A stretch of DNA of 64,000 bases from Candidatus Babeliales bacterium (GTDB taxonomy: Bacteria > Babelota > Babeliae > Babelales > RVW-14). The translations under genes and the position numbers were made by a program. The stretch is taken from contig JAIEPG010000001.1 of the NCBI GenBank assembly GCA_019749895.1, positions 124,001 to 188,000 of the forward strand, given 5' to 3'. Every line of letters starts with the position of its first letter. The stretch's first letter is position 1. Shown here piece by piece: positions 17,007 to 24,831 of this stretch. The notes beneath the pieces are model-generated. The model did no database searches. It was not told where the DNA came from and saw only the letters and a program-made list of their open reading frames with translations.

Positions 17007-18146
17007 ATGAAAAAAAGTAGCGTAAAAATGACGAAATCAAAAGGTGTTAAACCACCGGCACAGCACTATCTTCAAGTTTTGCTTGAGATAAAAAATCACG
17101 TAGAGCAATCTGCCGTTAAGGCTGCAACTGTGCTGAATGGGGCTATTAACGAACGCAACTGGGAAATAGGAAAGACCATTGTTACTAAGCAGAGCGCAAA
17201 TAAATGGGGTTCGAATTTTGTAGATATGGTAGCTAAAGATTTACAAAATATGTACCCAGGAAATAAGGGTTTTTCGGTGGCGAATGTCTATCGAATGAAG
17301 GCTTTTTATGAGGCATATGAAAAAATTCGCGCAGCTGCGCGAAAATTAAGCGAGTTACCTATTTTTGCATTGCCCTGGTTTCATAACGTTATATTATTGC
17401 AAAAGATAAAAAGTAATGAAGAGCGTCTCTGGTACGCTCAACAGTCGCTTGAAAACGGTTGGAGCAGGGCTATACTTGAGTCATCAATTAAGTCCAATCT
17501 TTACAAGAGGCAAGGTAAGGCTATAACGAATTTTACCAAGACTTTGCCAGCGCTTAATTCTGAAATGGCTCAAGAATCGTTTAAAGATCCTTACGTTTTT
17601 GATTTTTTAACCTTGCACGATGAACATGTTGAGTATGACTTAGAACACGGTTTGATTACTAATGTTCAAAAGCTTTTACTTGAAATGGGCAAGGGGTTTG
17701 CGTTGGTTGGTAGGCAATATCATTTAGAAGTTAGTAATAAAGATTACTACATAGATCTTTTGTTTTATCATTTTAAGTTGCGATGTTTTGTTGTTGTTGA
17801 GCTTAAAGCCCGTGAGTTTGACCCACGTGATGCTGGGCAAATAAATTTTTATCTTTCTGCTGTTGATGACTTAGTTCGTAGTCCTCAAGATGGTCCAACC
17901 ATTGGCCTTTTATTATGCAAAACAAAGGATAATTTTACGGCAGAATATGCTTTGCGCAATATTGTTTCTCCAATCGGGGTAGCTGAATATGAAACAGAAA
18001 TTATGAAAAAGTTGCCAAGAAAACTCAAGGGTAGCTTGCCATCAATAGAAGAAATTGAAGCGGAATTTGAAAAGCAGGATGCTGTTGCCAAGAAGGAAAG
18101 CAAGGCGGTTATGAAGTCAAAAAAAGTGAAAACAAGCAAGAAGTAG
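17007..18146 (+). CDS. YhcG-type PDDEXK nuclease (DUF1016)
   Basis: 379 aa. N-terminal DUF1016 helical domain (INERNWEIGK, GFSVANVYRMKAFYE, PWFHNVILLQKI, WYAQQSLENGWSRAILE) and a C-terminal nuclease-like domain with YYIDLLFYHFKLRCFVVVELK (Asp and the E-x-K), then DAGQINFYLSAVDD. Lys-rich tail. Relatives are stand-alone or sit near restriction systems and mobile elements; the exact substrate is unsettled. Begins 20 nt after the upstream gene. Inside it is an 18-nt perfect palindrome (17326-17343) whose core recurs in the hairpin just downstream of the gene. Confidence 0.9.
   Translation: MKKSSVKMTKSKGVKPPAQHYLQVLLEIKNHVEQSAVKAATVLNGAINERNWEIGKTIVTKQSANKWGSNFVDMVAKDLQNMYPGNKGFSVANVYRMKAFYEAYEKIRAAARKLSELPIFALPWFHNVILLQKIKSNEERLWYAQQSLENGWSRAILESSIKSNLYKRQGKAITNFTKTLPALNSEMAQESFKDPYVFDFLTLHDEHVEYDLEHGLITNVQKLLLEMGKGFALVGRQYHLEVSNKDYYIDLLFYHFKLRCFVVVELKAREFDPRDAGQINFYLSAVDDLVRSPQDGPTIGLLLCKTKDNFTAEYALRNIVSPIGVAEYETEIMKKLPRKLKGSLPSIEEIEAEFEKQDAVAKKESKAVMKSKKVKTSKK
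17326..17343. repeat. 18-nt palindrome within the DUF1016 gene
   Basis: TTCGCGCAGCTGCGCGAA is a perfect palindrome in the coding region. The same core with one base change forms the 36-nt hairpin at 18166-18201. Confidence 0.75.
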
Positions 18147-18165
18147 CATAATTTTTCTTACCAAG

Positions 18166-18201
18166 TTTACAAAATTCGCACAGCTGCGCGAATTTTGTAA
18201 A
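18166..18201. terminator. Long hairpin between convergent DUF1016 and mutS-like genes
   Basis: 36-nt inverted repeat, symmetric about 18183/18184 with a single mismatched pair, reading TTTACAAAATTCGC on the left arm. It ends 20 nt after the DUF1016 stop and 28 nt before the end of the minus-strand gene. It may work as a bidirectional terminator, but no clear T run follows. Its core matches the palindrome at 17326-17343. Confidence 0.6.
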
Positions 18202-18228
18202 TTATCAAAAAATGGTTGTAAGTTCAGG

Positions 18229-20313
18229 TTATTTCTTACTTTTTTCCAAAATCTCTATCGCTTTATCAACAACCGAACCATGAATTCCTTGATTACGTAA
18301 AATATCAAGTGCAACGTGCTGTTCAGAAATGCCGCGTTCAAGTTTGTATGGATAATAAATTTGTCCACCGCGCACATGCTCTACCGAAACATGATAGTTG
18401 CTAAACGTTTTTGTGTGCTGCTCAAGTTCGGTCAGCAAGGGAAAGTGCGTAGCAATTAAACACATACTTTGGTCATAGCCCGCCAAGTGCTGGGCAACGC
18501 TGTACGCAGCAGCCGTACCTTCAACCGGCGAAGTGCCATGGAAAATTTCGTCAAATACGGTAAAGCTAAAGTGGCCTGGTTTTAAATGTTCAATACCATC
18601 CACCAGCTGTTGTGTGCGAATAGCTTCAGTTTTAAATAACGAGTTACCTGCGCCAATGTCGTCGGTGATATTCAGATACGTTGAGATCATGCTAAACGGC
18701 GTGAGCGTAAATGATTGTGCGGGTACAATGCCAACGCTTTGTGCCATAACTACGGCAATGCTGAGTGCTTTGAGTGTGCTCGATTTTCCGCCGGCATTGG
18801 GGCCTGTTAAAATAACGTTGGCACGGTTGCCAGGGGTTCCCAGCGTGATTGAATTTGGCACTACATTTTCAGGGTCAATTAATGGATGCCAAAAGTCTTG
18901 CGCATCAACCAAAGGTGCATCTGCCTGGGCATAGTTGGCAAAGCAGTACGGTGTGTTGGTGTTCCGATTTTCTTCAACAAGCGTTGCCAGAGAAATATAC
19001 GCATCAAGTTTGCCAACGGCGCGAACCATGTCTTGTAACTCTTGCAAAACTTCGCCAATTAAACGATAAGCAAGTAAAAATACGCCCTTGTGTGAAGTCA
19101 TTGAATTAAATAAGCTTGGTTTTTGTTCAAACGTTTCAGATTCAAGCAAGTCGAAAAGCTGTTGTAATTTTTCTGATGCGCCAATTTTTTCGTCAAAAAA
19201 AGTTGTGATTGGTGTAAGTTCTTTAAAGATTGTAAGCGTTGGTATTTGTTGCATAACATTATAAAATTGGCGTGTTGCTTTTAAGTATGTTGCCACATGA
19301 TCGGCAAATGTGTGTACGCATTGCTCAAGTAAAAAGCAGTCACTTGCCCAATCAAAACTTTCTTTAGTTTTGCCAGCGCACAAAACCGCGCCAATTAATG
19401 CCAACACACCGCGCAGTTGAGAATTTTCTTTGTCCCACAAATAGCGCCAAATAAAACTTTTTCGGTTGCGATATTGCTCGGCCCACGACTTTACGTGTTC
19501 AGGAGATTTGTCAGAATTTGCCAATTGCAAAACGCCATAAATAGTCAGCGCTAGCGTTGTTAAGCCGGTGATGACGGTGTCTGAAATGCGTGCACCATGA
19601 TTGGTTAGGCTGAGCGAGAGGAGTGCTAAATCACTTTCATTAAGTGTCTCTAATTTAATTTCTTCAAATCCAGGAATAGAAAAATAGCAGCGATTGAGTG
19701 TGTTTTTAAAATGATCACGCTCCCAGAAAGAGAGTAAAATTGCCTCTGGTGTTTTTAAATCAGTCAGCGATTTTTTTAACTGCTCGCGCAATTCTTTTTT
19801 TTCAATCAATGTTTGAATAATTTCTTGACGGCCTTGAAGTTTAGGAATGTTGGTGGTTGCTTTTGCCAACATGCTAAACAACGAACATTTACCAACTTCG
19901 GTGCCGGTGCGGTCTATGCTGGCACCAACATATTTGTTGCGGTCACTTTTGCCACAAAACAAATTGAGGTCTTGCCAGGTTTGGTCGTTATCCAGCGCAT
20001 ACTGCTTGTCTTCATGCACGGTTTCAGTTTTTTGTAAAAAATCAAAGGTGCGGCGGCGTAGGTACGAGGCTTTGGGGTTGAGGCGGTGGTGTGTATATTG
20101 TTCAAGATATTCGCGCATGGTGTTTGCTTCCCAGCCGGTATCTTCCCACATAAAAGAACCCATATTAATTTCTTGGATTCGCTGGGCAAAGGTTTGTTTG
20201 GTTTCTTGTTCTTGTTCAGATTCTTCTTCTTCTGCAGGCGTCGTGTTAACAAAAGTAAGAGGGAAGGTACCCAGGAAAATAGCAAGACTAATGAGTTTTA
20301 GCTGCTTGTTCAT
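18229..20313 (-). CDS. MutS-family ATPase with N-terminal signal peptide
   Basis: 694 aa. C-terminal MutS ATPase domain: Walker A GPNAGGKSS, the LGI-type helix after it, Walker B FTVFDEIFHGT, and the THF switch (LIATHFPLL). The middle is a helical lever/core region; the mismatch-recognition domain I with its Phe-x-Glu is not visible, so it is not a canonical repair MutS. The first ~26 residues (MNKQLKLISLAIFLGTFPLTF...) look like a signal peptide followed by an acidic stretch, odd for a DNA-acting ATPase. Upstream tsaD is 100 nt away on the same strand. Confidence 0.85.
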   Translation of the reverse strand: MNKQLKLISLAIFLGTFPLTFVNTTPAEEEESEQEQETKQTFAQRIQEINMGSFMWEDTGWEANTMREYLEQYTHHRLNPKASYLRRRTFDFLQKTETVHEDKQYALDNDQTWQDLNLFCGKSDRNKYVGASIDRTGTEVGKCSLFSMLAKATTNIPKLQGRQEIIQTLIEKKELREQLKKSLTDLKTPEAILLSFWERDHFKNTLNRCYFSIPGFEEIKLETLNESDLALLSLSLTNHGARISDTVITGLTTLALTIYGVLQLANSDKSPEHVKSWAEQYRNRKSFIWRYLWDKENSQLRGVLALIGAVLCAGKTKESFDWASDCFLLEQCVHTFADHVATYLKATRQFYNVMQQIPTLTIFKELTPITTFFDEKIGASEKLQQLFDLLESETFEQKPSLFNSMTSHKGVFLLAYRLIGEVLQELQDMVRAVGKLDAYISLATLVEENRNTNTPYCFANYAQADAPLVDAQDFWHPLIDPENVVPNSITLGTPGNRANVILTGPNAGGKSSTLKALSIAVVMAQSVGIVPAQSFTLTPFSMISTYLNITDDIGAGNSLFKTEAIRTQQLVDGIEHLKPGHFSFTVFDEIFHGTSPVEGTAAAYSVAQHLAGYDQSMCLIATHFPLLTELEQHTKTFSNYHVSVEHVRGGQIYYPYKLERGISEQHVALDILRNQGIHGSVVDKAIEILEKSKK

Positions 20314-20413
20314 TATAATTACTCTCTGAAAAAAGATTAATAATTTACGCGTAGGCAGCTTAGTTTATTTAATTTTTTTTGTAAACGGCAAAGAGCGGAG
20401 GTGAACAAGAGAT

Positions 20414-21463
20414 TTAACGATTATGCACGTCAAGGTGCAGATCGGAAAACAAGCCTTGCTCGTGTTTATAGCCCCCAACAAAGGCAATCATGCCGCCGTT
20501 GTCGGTACAAAATTTGGGCGGTGGTGAAAAGAATGAGAGTTTTCTTCGTTCGCAAAAGGTGGTAAGCCGCTGCGTGATATATTTGTTGCACGCAACGCCG
20601 CCACCAAACGTAACTGCTTTAAGGCCGGGGTGTTGTTGCAAGGCAATTTTAATATTTTTTTCAAAAATATCAGCAATACACACCAAAAGAGAACTAGAAA
20701 CTTGTCGTTGTAGTTCTGGCGTAATTTTTTCTTTGATTGGTCCGGTTTGCAAGTTGTAGGCACCTTGCTTTACCAAGTTATAAAGAATTGCTGTCTTTAA
20801 GCCAGAAAAGCTAAACATCAATTCGCTGTTTTTATTTTTGGTGCGTGGGTAGTCAAAGAAATCTACAAAGTTTGCCTCACGCGCAAGCTTTTCAATAATC
20901 GGTCCGCCTGGGTAGCCAAGGTTGAGCAAATGAGAAATTTTATCAAATGCTTCACCAGCAGCATCGTCCAGTGTATTACACAACTGTTCGTAGTCACCAA
21001 AGCCTTTAACAAGATACAACGCAGTATGTCCGCCAGATGCTGTTATAGTTAAGTGAGGAAATGGTATTGTCTGCTCAACAGTATTGTCTGGTTTTAAGAA
21101 GGTTGAAAAGACGTGGCCTTCAAGATGGTTTATGCCAATAATTTTTTTGTTAGCTGCCCACGCCAAGCCTTTTGCAAAGCAGATGCCCACCAGTAATGAG
21201 CCGGCAAGGCCTGGTGTGTTGGTAACGGCGATGGTATCGATATCGTTTACCGTAACGCCTGCTTGTTCAAGCGCTTCGGCAACAATAATATCAATACGTT
21301 CAAGTTGCGAGCGTGATGCAATTTCTGGTACTACGCCGCCATATTTTTCGTGATATTGAATTTGAGAAAAGAGCGTGTTTGAAAGAATTTTTTGGGCAGC
21401 TGTATCAAATACAGCTGCACCAGTTTCATCACACGATGTTTCTATTCCTAAGATGAGTGCCAT
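20414..21463 (-). CDS. tsaD: tRNA N6-adenosine threonylcarbamoyltransferase TsaD
   Basis: 349 aa. Transfers threonylcarbamoyl to A37 of ANN-decoding tRNAs, working with TsaB/TsaE (not in this window). Motifs: MALILGIETSCDETGAAV, GGVVPEIASRSQ, metal-binding His pair in NHLEGHV, TASGGHT, and VTFGGGVACNKY near the C-terminus. Starts 16 nt after rho's stop, so probably co-transcribed with rho. Confidence 0.97.
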   Translation of the reverse strand: MALILGIETSCDETGAAVFDTAAQKILSNTLFSQIQYHEKYGGVVPEIASRSQLERIDIIVAEALEQAGVTVNDIDTIAVTNTPGLAGSLLVGICFAKGLAWAANKKIIGINHLEGHVFSTFLKPDNTVEQTIPFPHLTITASGGHTALYLVKGFGDYEQLCNTLDDAAGEAFDKISHLLNLGYPGGPIIEKLAREANFVDFFDYPRTKNKNSELMFSFSGLKTAILYNLVKQGAYNLQTGPIKEKITPELQRQVSSSLLVCIADIFEKNIKIALQQHPGLKAVTFGGGVACNKYITQRLTTFCERRKLSFFSPPPKFCTDNGGMIAFVGGYKHEQGLFSDLHLDVHNR

Positions 21464-21479
21464 AGTTTTTGTTATAAAA

Positions 21480-23207
21480 TTATGATGAAGATGATTCGTT
21501 AGGGCGCTTTTTCTTAAGCATCATTTCCCAGAACTCATCATTCGTTTTTGTTTTACGCATTTTATCGATCAAGAATTCCATACCTTCAATGGTATTCATT
21601 GAGGTAATGAACTTTTGAAGAACCCACATATTCTTAACTTGTTCTTCACCAAGCATGAGCTCTTCACGACGTGTACCAGACATTTGAATATCGAATGCTG
21701 GGTATACACGCTTGTTAGAAAGCTTACGAGTCAGGTGAATTTCCATGTTACCGGTACCCTTGAACTCTTCAAAAATAACTTCGTCCATGCGGGAGCCGGT
21801 TTCAACCAACGCGGTTGCAAGAATGGTTAATGAACCACCTTCTTCAACGTTACGCGCAGCACCAAAGAAGCGCTTTGGACGTTGCAGGGCGTTGGCATCA
21901 ATACCACCAGTCAACACTTTTCCAGACGATGGTGCCATGGTGTTGTAGGCACGTGCAAGACGCGTGAGCGAGTCGAGCAAGATTACCACGTCGTGGCCGC
22001 ACTCAACCAAGCGCTTAGATTTTTCAAGTACAATTTCTGCTACTTGAATGTGGCGGGTGGCGTACTCGTCAAAGGTTGAGCTTACAACTTCAGCATCAAC
22101 AGAACGTTCCATGTCGGTTACTTCTTCGGGACGCTCGTCAATCAGCAAAATGGTCATTTTAACTTCTGGATTATTTTGCTTGATCACGTTGGCAATTTCT
22201 TTTAACAATGCCGTTTTACCGGTACGCGGTGGTGCAACAATAATACCACGTTGACCTTTTCCGATTGGTACTAATAAATCCATGATGCGGGTGGCAATTG
22301 ATGAAGTATTTTCAGATAAATTAAATTTGGTGTTAGGAAAGAGTGGTGTCAAGTTTTCAAACATCGTTTTAGTTGCAGAAGATGCCGGTGATTGATAGTT
22401 GACTGACTCAATGCGTTGCAACGCAAAATATTTTTCGCCATCTTTTGGTTTGCGAATGCTTCCTTTAATCACATCGCCGGTGCGCAGGCTAAAACGTTTT
22501 ATGTGGATTGGTGAAACATAAATATCGTCTGGGCCTGGGACGTAGTTAAATTTTGGTGAACGCAAAAAACCAAAGCCATCTGGAAGGCGTTCCAAAATAC
22601 CTTCGCCAAAAATGTCTATTTTTTTATCAGATTGAGATTCAAGAATTTTGAATATAATTTCTTGTTTTTTCAGCGAGCTAATGTCGGGCAAACCAATGTC
22701 GTTTGCGTAGGCAATAAGACTGGTAATACCCATGCTTTTCAATTCTTGAACGTTGATTGATTTTCTTGGTTCGCCGCCATTTTCGTTATTGTTTGGTGTT
22801 TCAATCAGGTCATCAAGATCTGAAAAGTGTGGCATTTGTTGGTGTTGATTTTCTTTTTTATTTTTGAAGTTGCGATGTTGGTTATTATTGTTGTTGTTAT
22901 TGTTGCTTCCTGGCCGAGAAGGTCTTTTGCGATTGTTTTGATTATTCTGGTGGTTGTTTTTTTGATAGTTTTGTTGGCCAGACTGTTGTTGTTGTTGTTG
23001 TTGCTGAGGCGCTTGTTGGTGAGTATACGCTAACTCTTTTTGCTCAAGTTGCGCTATTTCAAAGTCTTGTTGAACATTGGTTGGAATATCGGTTTGAACA
23101 TCGTTTTTCAAATCGGCAGCAGTGTTGTCTGGAACGGTAGGAGTTTTAGGTTTCGTATTATTGGTAGACATTGGGCCATCGCTTTTCTTATTTTTATTGT
23201 TAACCAT
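21480..23207 (-). CDS. rho: Transcription termination factor Rho with Asn/Gln-rich insertion
   Basis: 575 aa hexameric RNA helicase. N-terminal extension (1-150) contains a low-complexity Asn/Gln tract (about 64-124), then the Rho_N helix bundle (about 150-195), the cold-shock-type RNA-binding domain ([21 protein letters not shown]) and the ATPase: Walker [19 protein letters not shown], and the Q/R-loop [12 protein letters not shown]. Start could also be the Met at residue 13. E. coli Rho is about 419 aa, so roughly 150 residues are extra. Preceded by a promoter and a leader hairpin. Confidence 0.95.
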   Translation of the reverse strand: MVNNKNKKSDGPMSTNNTKPKTPTVPDNTAADLKNDVQTDIPTNVQQDFEIAQLEQKELAYTHQQAPQQQQQQQQSGQQNYQKNNHQNNQNNRKRPSRPGSNNNNNNNNQHRNFKNKKENQHQQMPHFSDLDDLIETPNNNENGGEPRKSINVQELKSMGITSLIAYANDIGLPDISSLKKQEIIFKILESQSDKKIDIFGEGILERLPDGFGFLRSPKFNYVPGPDDIYVSPIHIKRFSLRTGDVIKGSIRKPKDGEKYFALQRIESVNYQSPASSATKTMFENLTPLFPNTKFNLSENTSSIATRIMDLLVPIGKGQRGIIVAPPRTGKTALLKEIANVIKQNNPEVKMTILLIDERPEEVTDMERSVDAEVVSSTFDEYATRHIQVAEIVLEKSKRLVECGHDVVILLDSLTRLARAYNTMAPSSGKVLTGGIDANALQRPKRFFGAARNVEEGGSLTILATALVETGSRMDEVIFEEFKGTGNMEIHLTRKLSNKRVYPAFDIQMSGTRREELMLGEEQVKNMWVLQKFITSMNTIEGMEFLIDKMRKTKTNDEFWEMMLKKKRPNESSSS

Positions 23208-23306
23208 GTTCTATCTTGATTTCCTTGCAAAAAACAACCAACTAAAATCGGTAGATTTAACTAAAAAGGTGAATAATGTGAGCATATGTTTACATGCATA
23301 TGAATG

Positions 23307-23342
23307 ATGTGTAGCACAATGTTGAGACATGATGCTACACAT
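23307..23342 (-). promoter_or_regulatory. Hairpin in the rho leader
   Basis: ATGTGTAGCA (23307-23316) and TGCTACACAT (23333-23342) form a 10-bp stem with a 16-nt loop at the start of the predicted rho transcript, about 100 nt before the ATG. A second short repeat (CATATG...CATGCATATG, about 23283-23302) lies next to it. Possible regulatory structure; function unknown. Confidence 0.45.
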
Positions 23343-23372
23343 ACTATAAAACTTTTAATCTATTTATATCAA
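23343..23372 (-). promoter_or_regulatory. Sigma-70-type promoter for rho
   Basis: On the minus strand, TTGATA (23372-23367), 18-nt spacer, TATAGT (23348-23343). Located in the 223-nt gap between secF and rho. Confidence 0.5.
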
Positions 23373-23430
23373 ATAATCGTAAATCTACGAAATTGAAACC
23401 TAATCGAAAGATCTTTTTTTGCTTACAAGC

Positions 23431-24357
23431 TTATAATGTGCTGGAAGCTGAGTCAGTAGTTTTTGGTTGCTTTTTAAGCATATACATAATGGCTGTTGCT
23501 ACGTAAATTGAGGAATAGGTTCCTACAACCACACCCACGCCCATTACCATTGAGAGCCCACGAAGTGTGTCCCCGCCTAAAATTATAATAGCAAGGATCG
23601 ACAAAAATGTCGAAACGCTTGTCAAAATTGTTCTCTTAAGCGTTTGGTTAATACTTAAGTTAATAATATCATACTCTGAAAGCCCGCTCATTTTTTTCAA
23701 ATTGTCGCGTACGCGGCTAAAAATTACAATGGTATCGTTGAGAGAGTATCCCAACACTGCCAATACTGCTGCCAAAATGTGTACAGAGATCTGTTCGCCG
23801 GTGAGCAAAATAAATACTAACATCATTAATACGTCGTGCAACAAAGCGATTGTTGCACCTGCTGCGTAACGAAATTGCGAACGAACAGCAATATAAAAAA
23901 GCAGCAAGATTAGTGACAAGAAGACCGCCACAAACGAATTCCACTTGATATCTCTACCAACTTCTGGTCCTACCTGCTCAATACCGCTAATTTCAACAGG
24001 ATTGTCGGGAAAGCTTTGTTGAAGCAACGCTTTAAATGAATCTTCAAGGTTTTCTGCCAAGGTATCCATGTGAAGCGTGATCAAAAAAGATTTACCGTCA
24101 GATCCAAGTTCTTGAATTTCAGCGCCCGAAGTAGTATCGCCGCCCAGAGCTTGACGCATAGCGCCAATTTCTAACGGTTTTTGAAAAGAGACACGTATTT
24201 CAGCGCCGCCGGTAAAGTCAATGTGATAGGAAAATCCGCCTCGTACTACGTATGCTACCAAGCCGGTAACGAGTAAAAGAACAGAAAATGCCAAACCAGC
24301 AAATCGGTATTTCAAAAAATCAAAACGATATTTTACCAAACCTGATGAAACTTGCAT
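23431..24357 (-). CDS. secF: Protein translocase subunit SecF
   Basis: 308 aa inner-membrane protein; with SecD it uses the proton gradient to finish protein export. Six TM helices, with the signature HIDFTGGAEIRV after TM1 and, in the C-terminal half, the VLGYSLNDTIVIFSRVRDNL motif. secD, normally next to secF, is not adjacent: the upstream neighbour is rpmA, 85 nt away. Confidence 0.95.
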   Translation of the reverse strand: MQVSSGLVKYRFDFLKYRFAGLAFSVLLLVTGLVAYVVRGGFSYHIDFTGGAEIRVSFQKPLEIGAMRQALGGDTTSGAEIQELGSDGKSFLITLHMDTLAENLEDSFKALLQQSFPDNPVEISGIEQVGPEVGRDIKWNSFVAVFLSLILLLFYIAVRSQFRYAAGATIALLHDVLMMLVFILLTGEQISVHILAAVLAVLGYSLNDTIVIFSRVRDNLKKMSGLSEYDIINLSINQTLKRTILTSVSTFLSILAIIILGGDTLRGLSMVMGVGVVVGTYSSIYVATAIMYMLKKQPKTTDSASSTL

Positions 24358-24442
24358 TACTTCCCCATCACAAATAAAATATTAAAGAATTGACTATATG
24401 CTTGAGTCCACATACATAGTGCAGAAACGAATGTTTAATTGG

Positions 24443-24700
24443 TTACTTTGCAGTAATAACTGAAACAAACTTTCTACCTTTAAAGCCAATGTGAAACTTC
24501 ACAGAACCATCCGCAATAGCGAAAAGCGTGTCGTCTTTGCCGCGCATAACGTTTTTACCTGGATGAATTTTTGTTCCGCGTTGACGGACAAGAATGTTAC
24601 CTGAAAGAATGATTTGGCCGTCGAAACGCTTACAACCTAAACGTTTACTTATACTATCGCGGCCATTCTGCGTAGAGCCACCACTTTTACTCGTTGCCAT
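24443..24700 (-). CDS. rpmA: 50S ribosomal protein L27
   Basis: 85 aa. The N-terminal [19 protein letters not shown] and the [13 protein letters not shown] motif are diagnostic. L27 reaches toward the peptidyl-transferase centre of the ribosome. GAGGA precedes the ATG. The usual partner rplU is not adjacent; polA lies upstream on the same strand. Confidence 0.97.
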   Translation of the reverse strand: MATSKSGGSTQNGRDSISKRLGCKRFDGQIILSGNILVRQRGTKIHPGKNVMRGKDDTLFAIADGSVKFHIGFKGRKFVSVITAK

Positions 24701-24831
24701 GCTATAATCCTCGTTTTGTGATACTTAAACAACACAAGATATCGTTATCAATCAAAGATTTGTGATTTACAGATGTCTTCAATTAAGACGTGATATCTTA
24801 TTTTGCTTCCTTTTTTTTCAAAAGTCAAAGG

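Noticed and set aside
22900-23010. Rho Asn/Gln tract as a frameshift or assembly artefact
   Set aside because: The frame is open on both sides, codons vary (CAA/CAG/AAC/AAT), and a similar extension is known in Rho of other bacteria.
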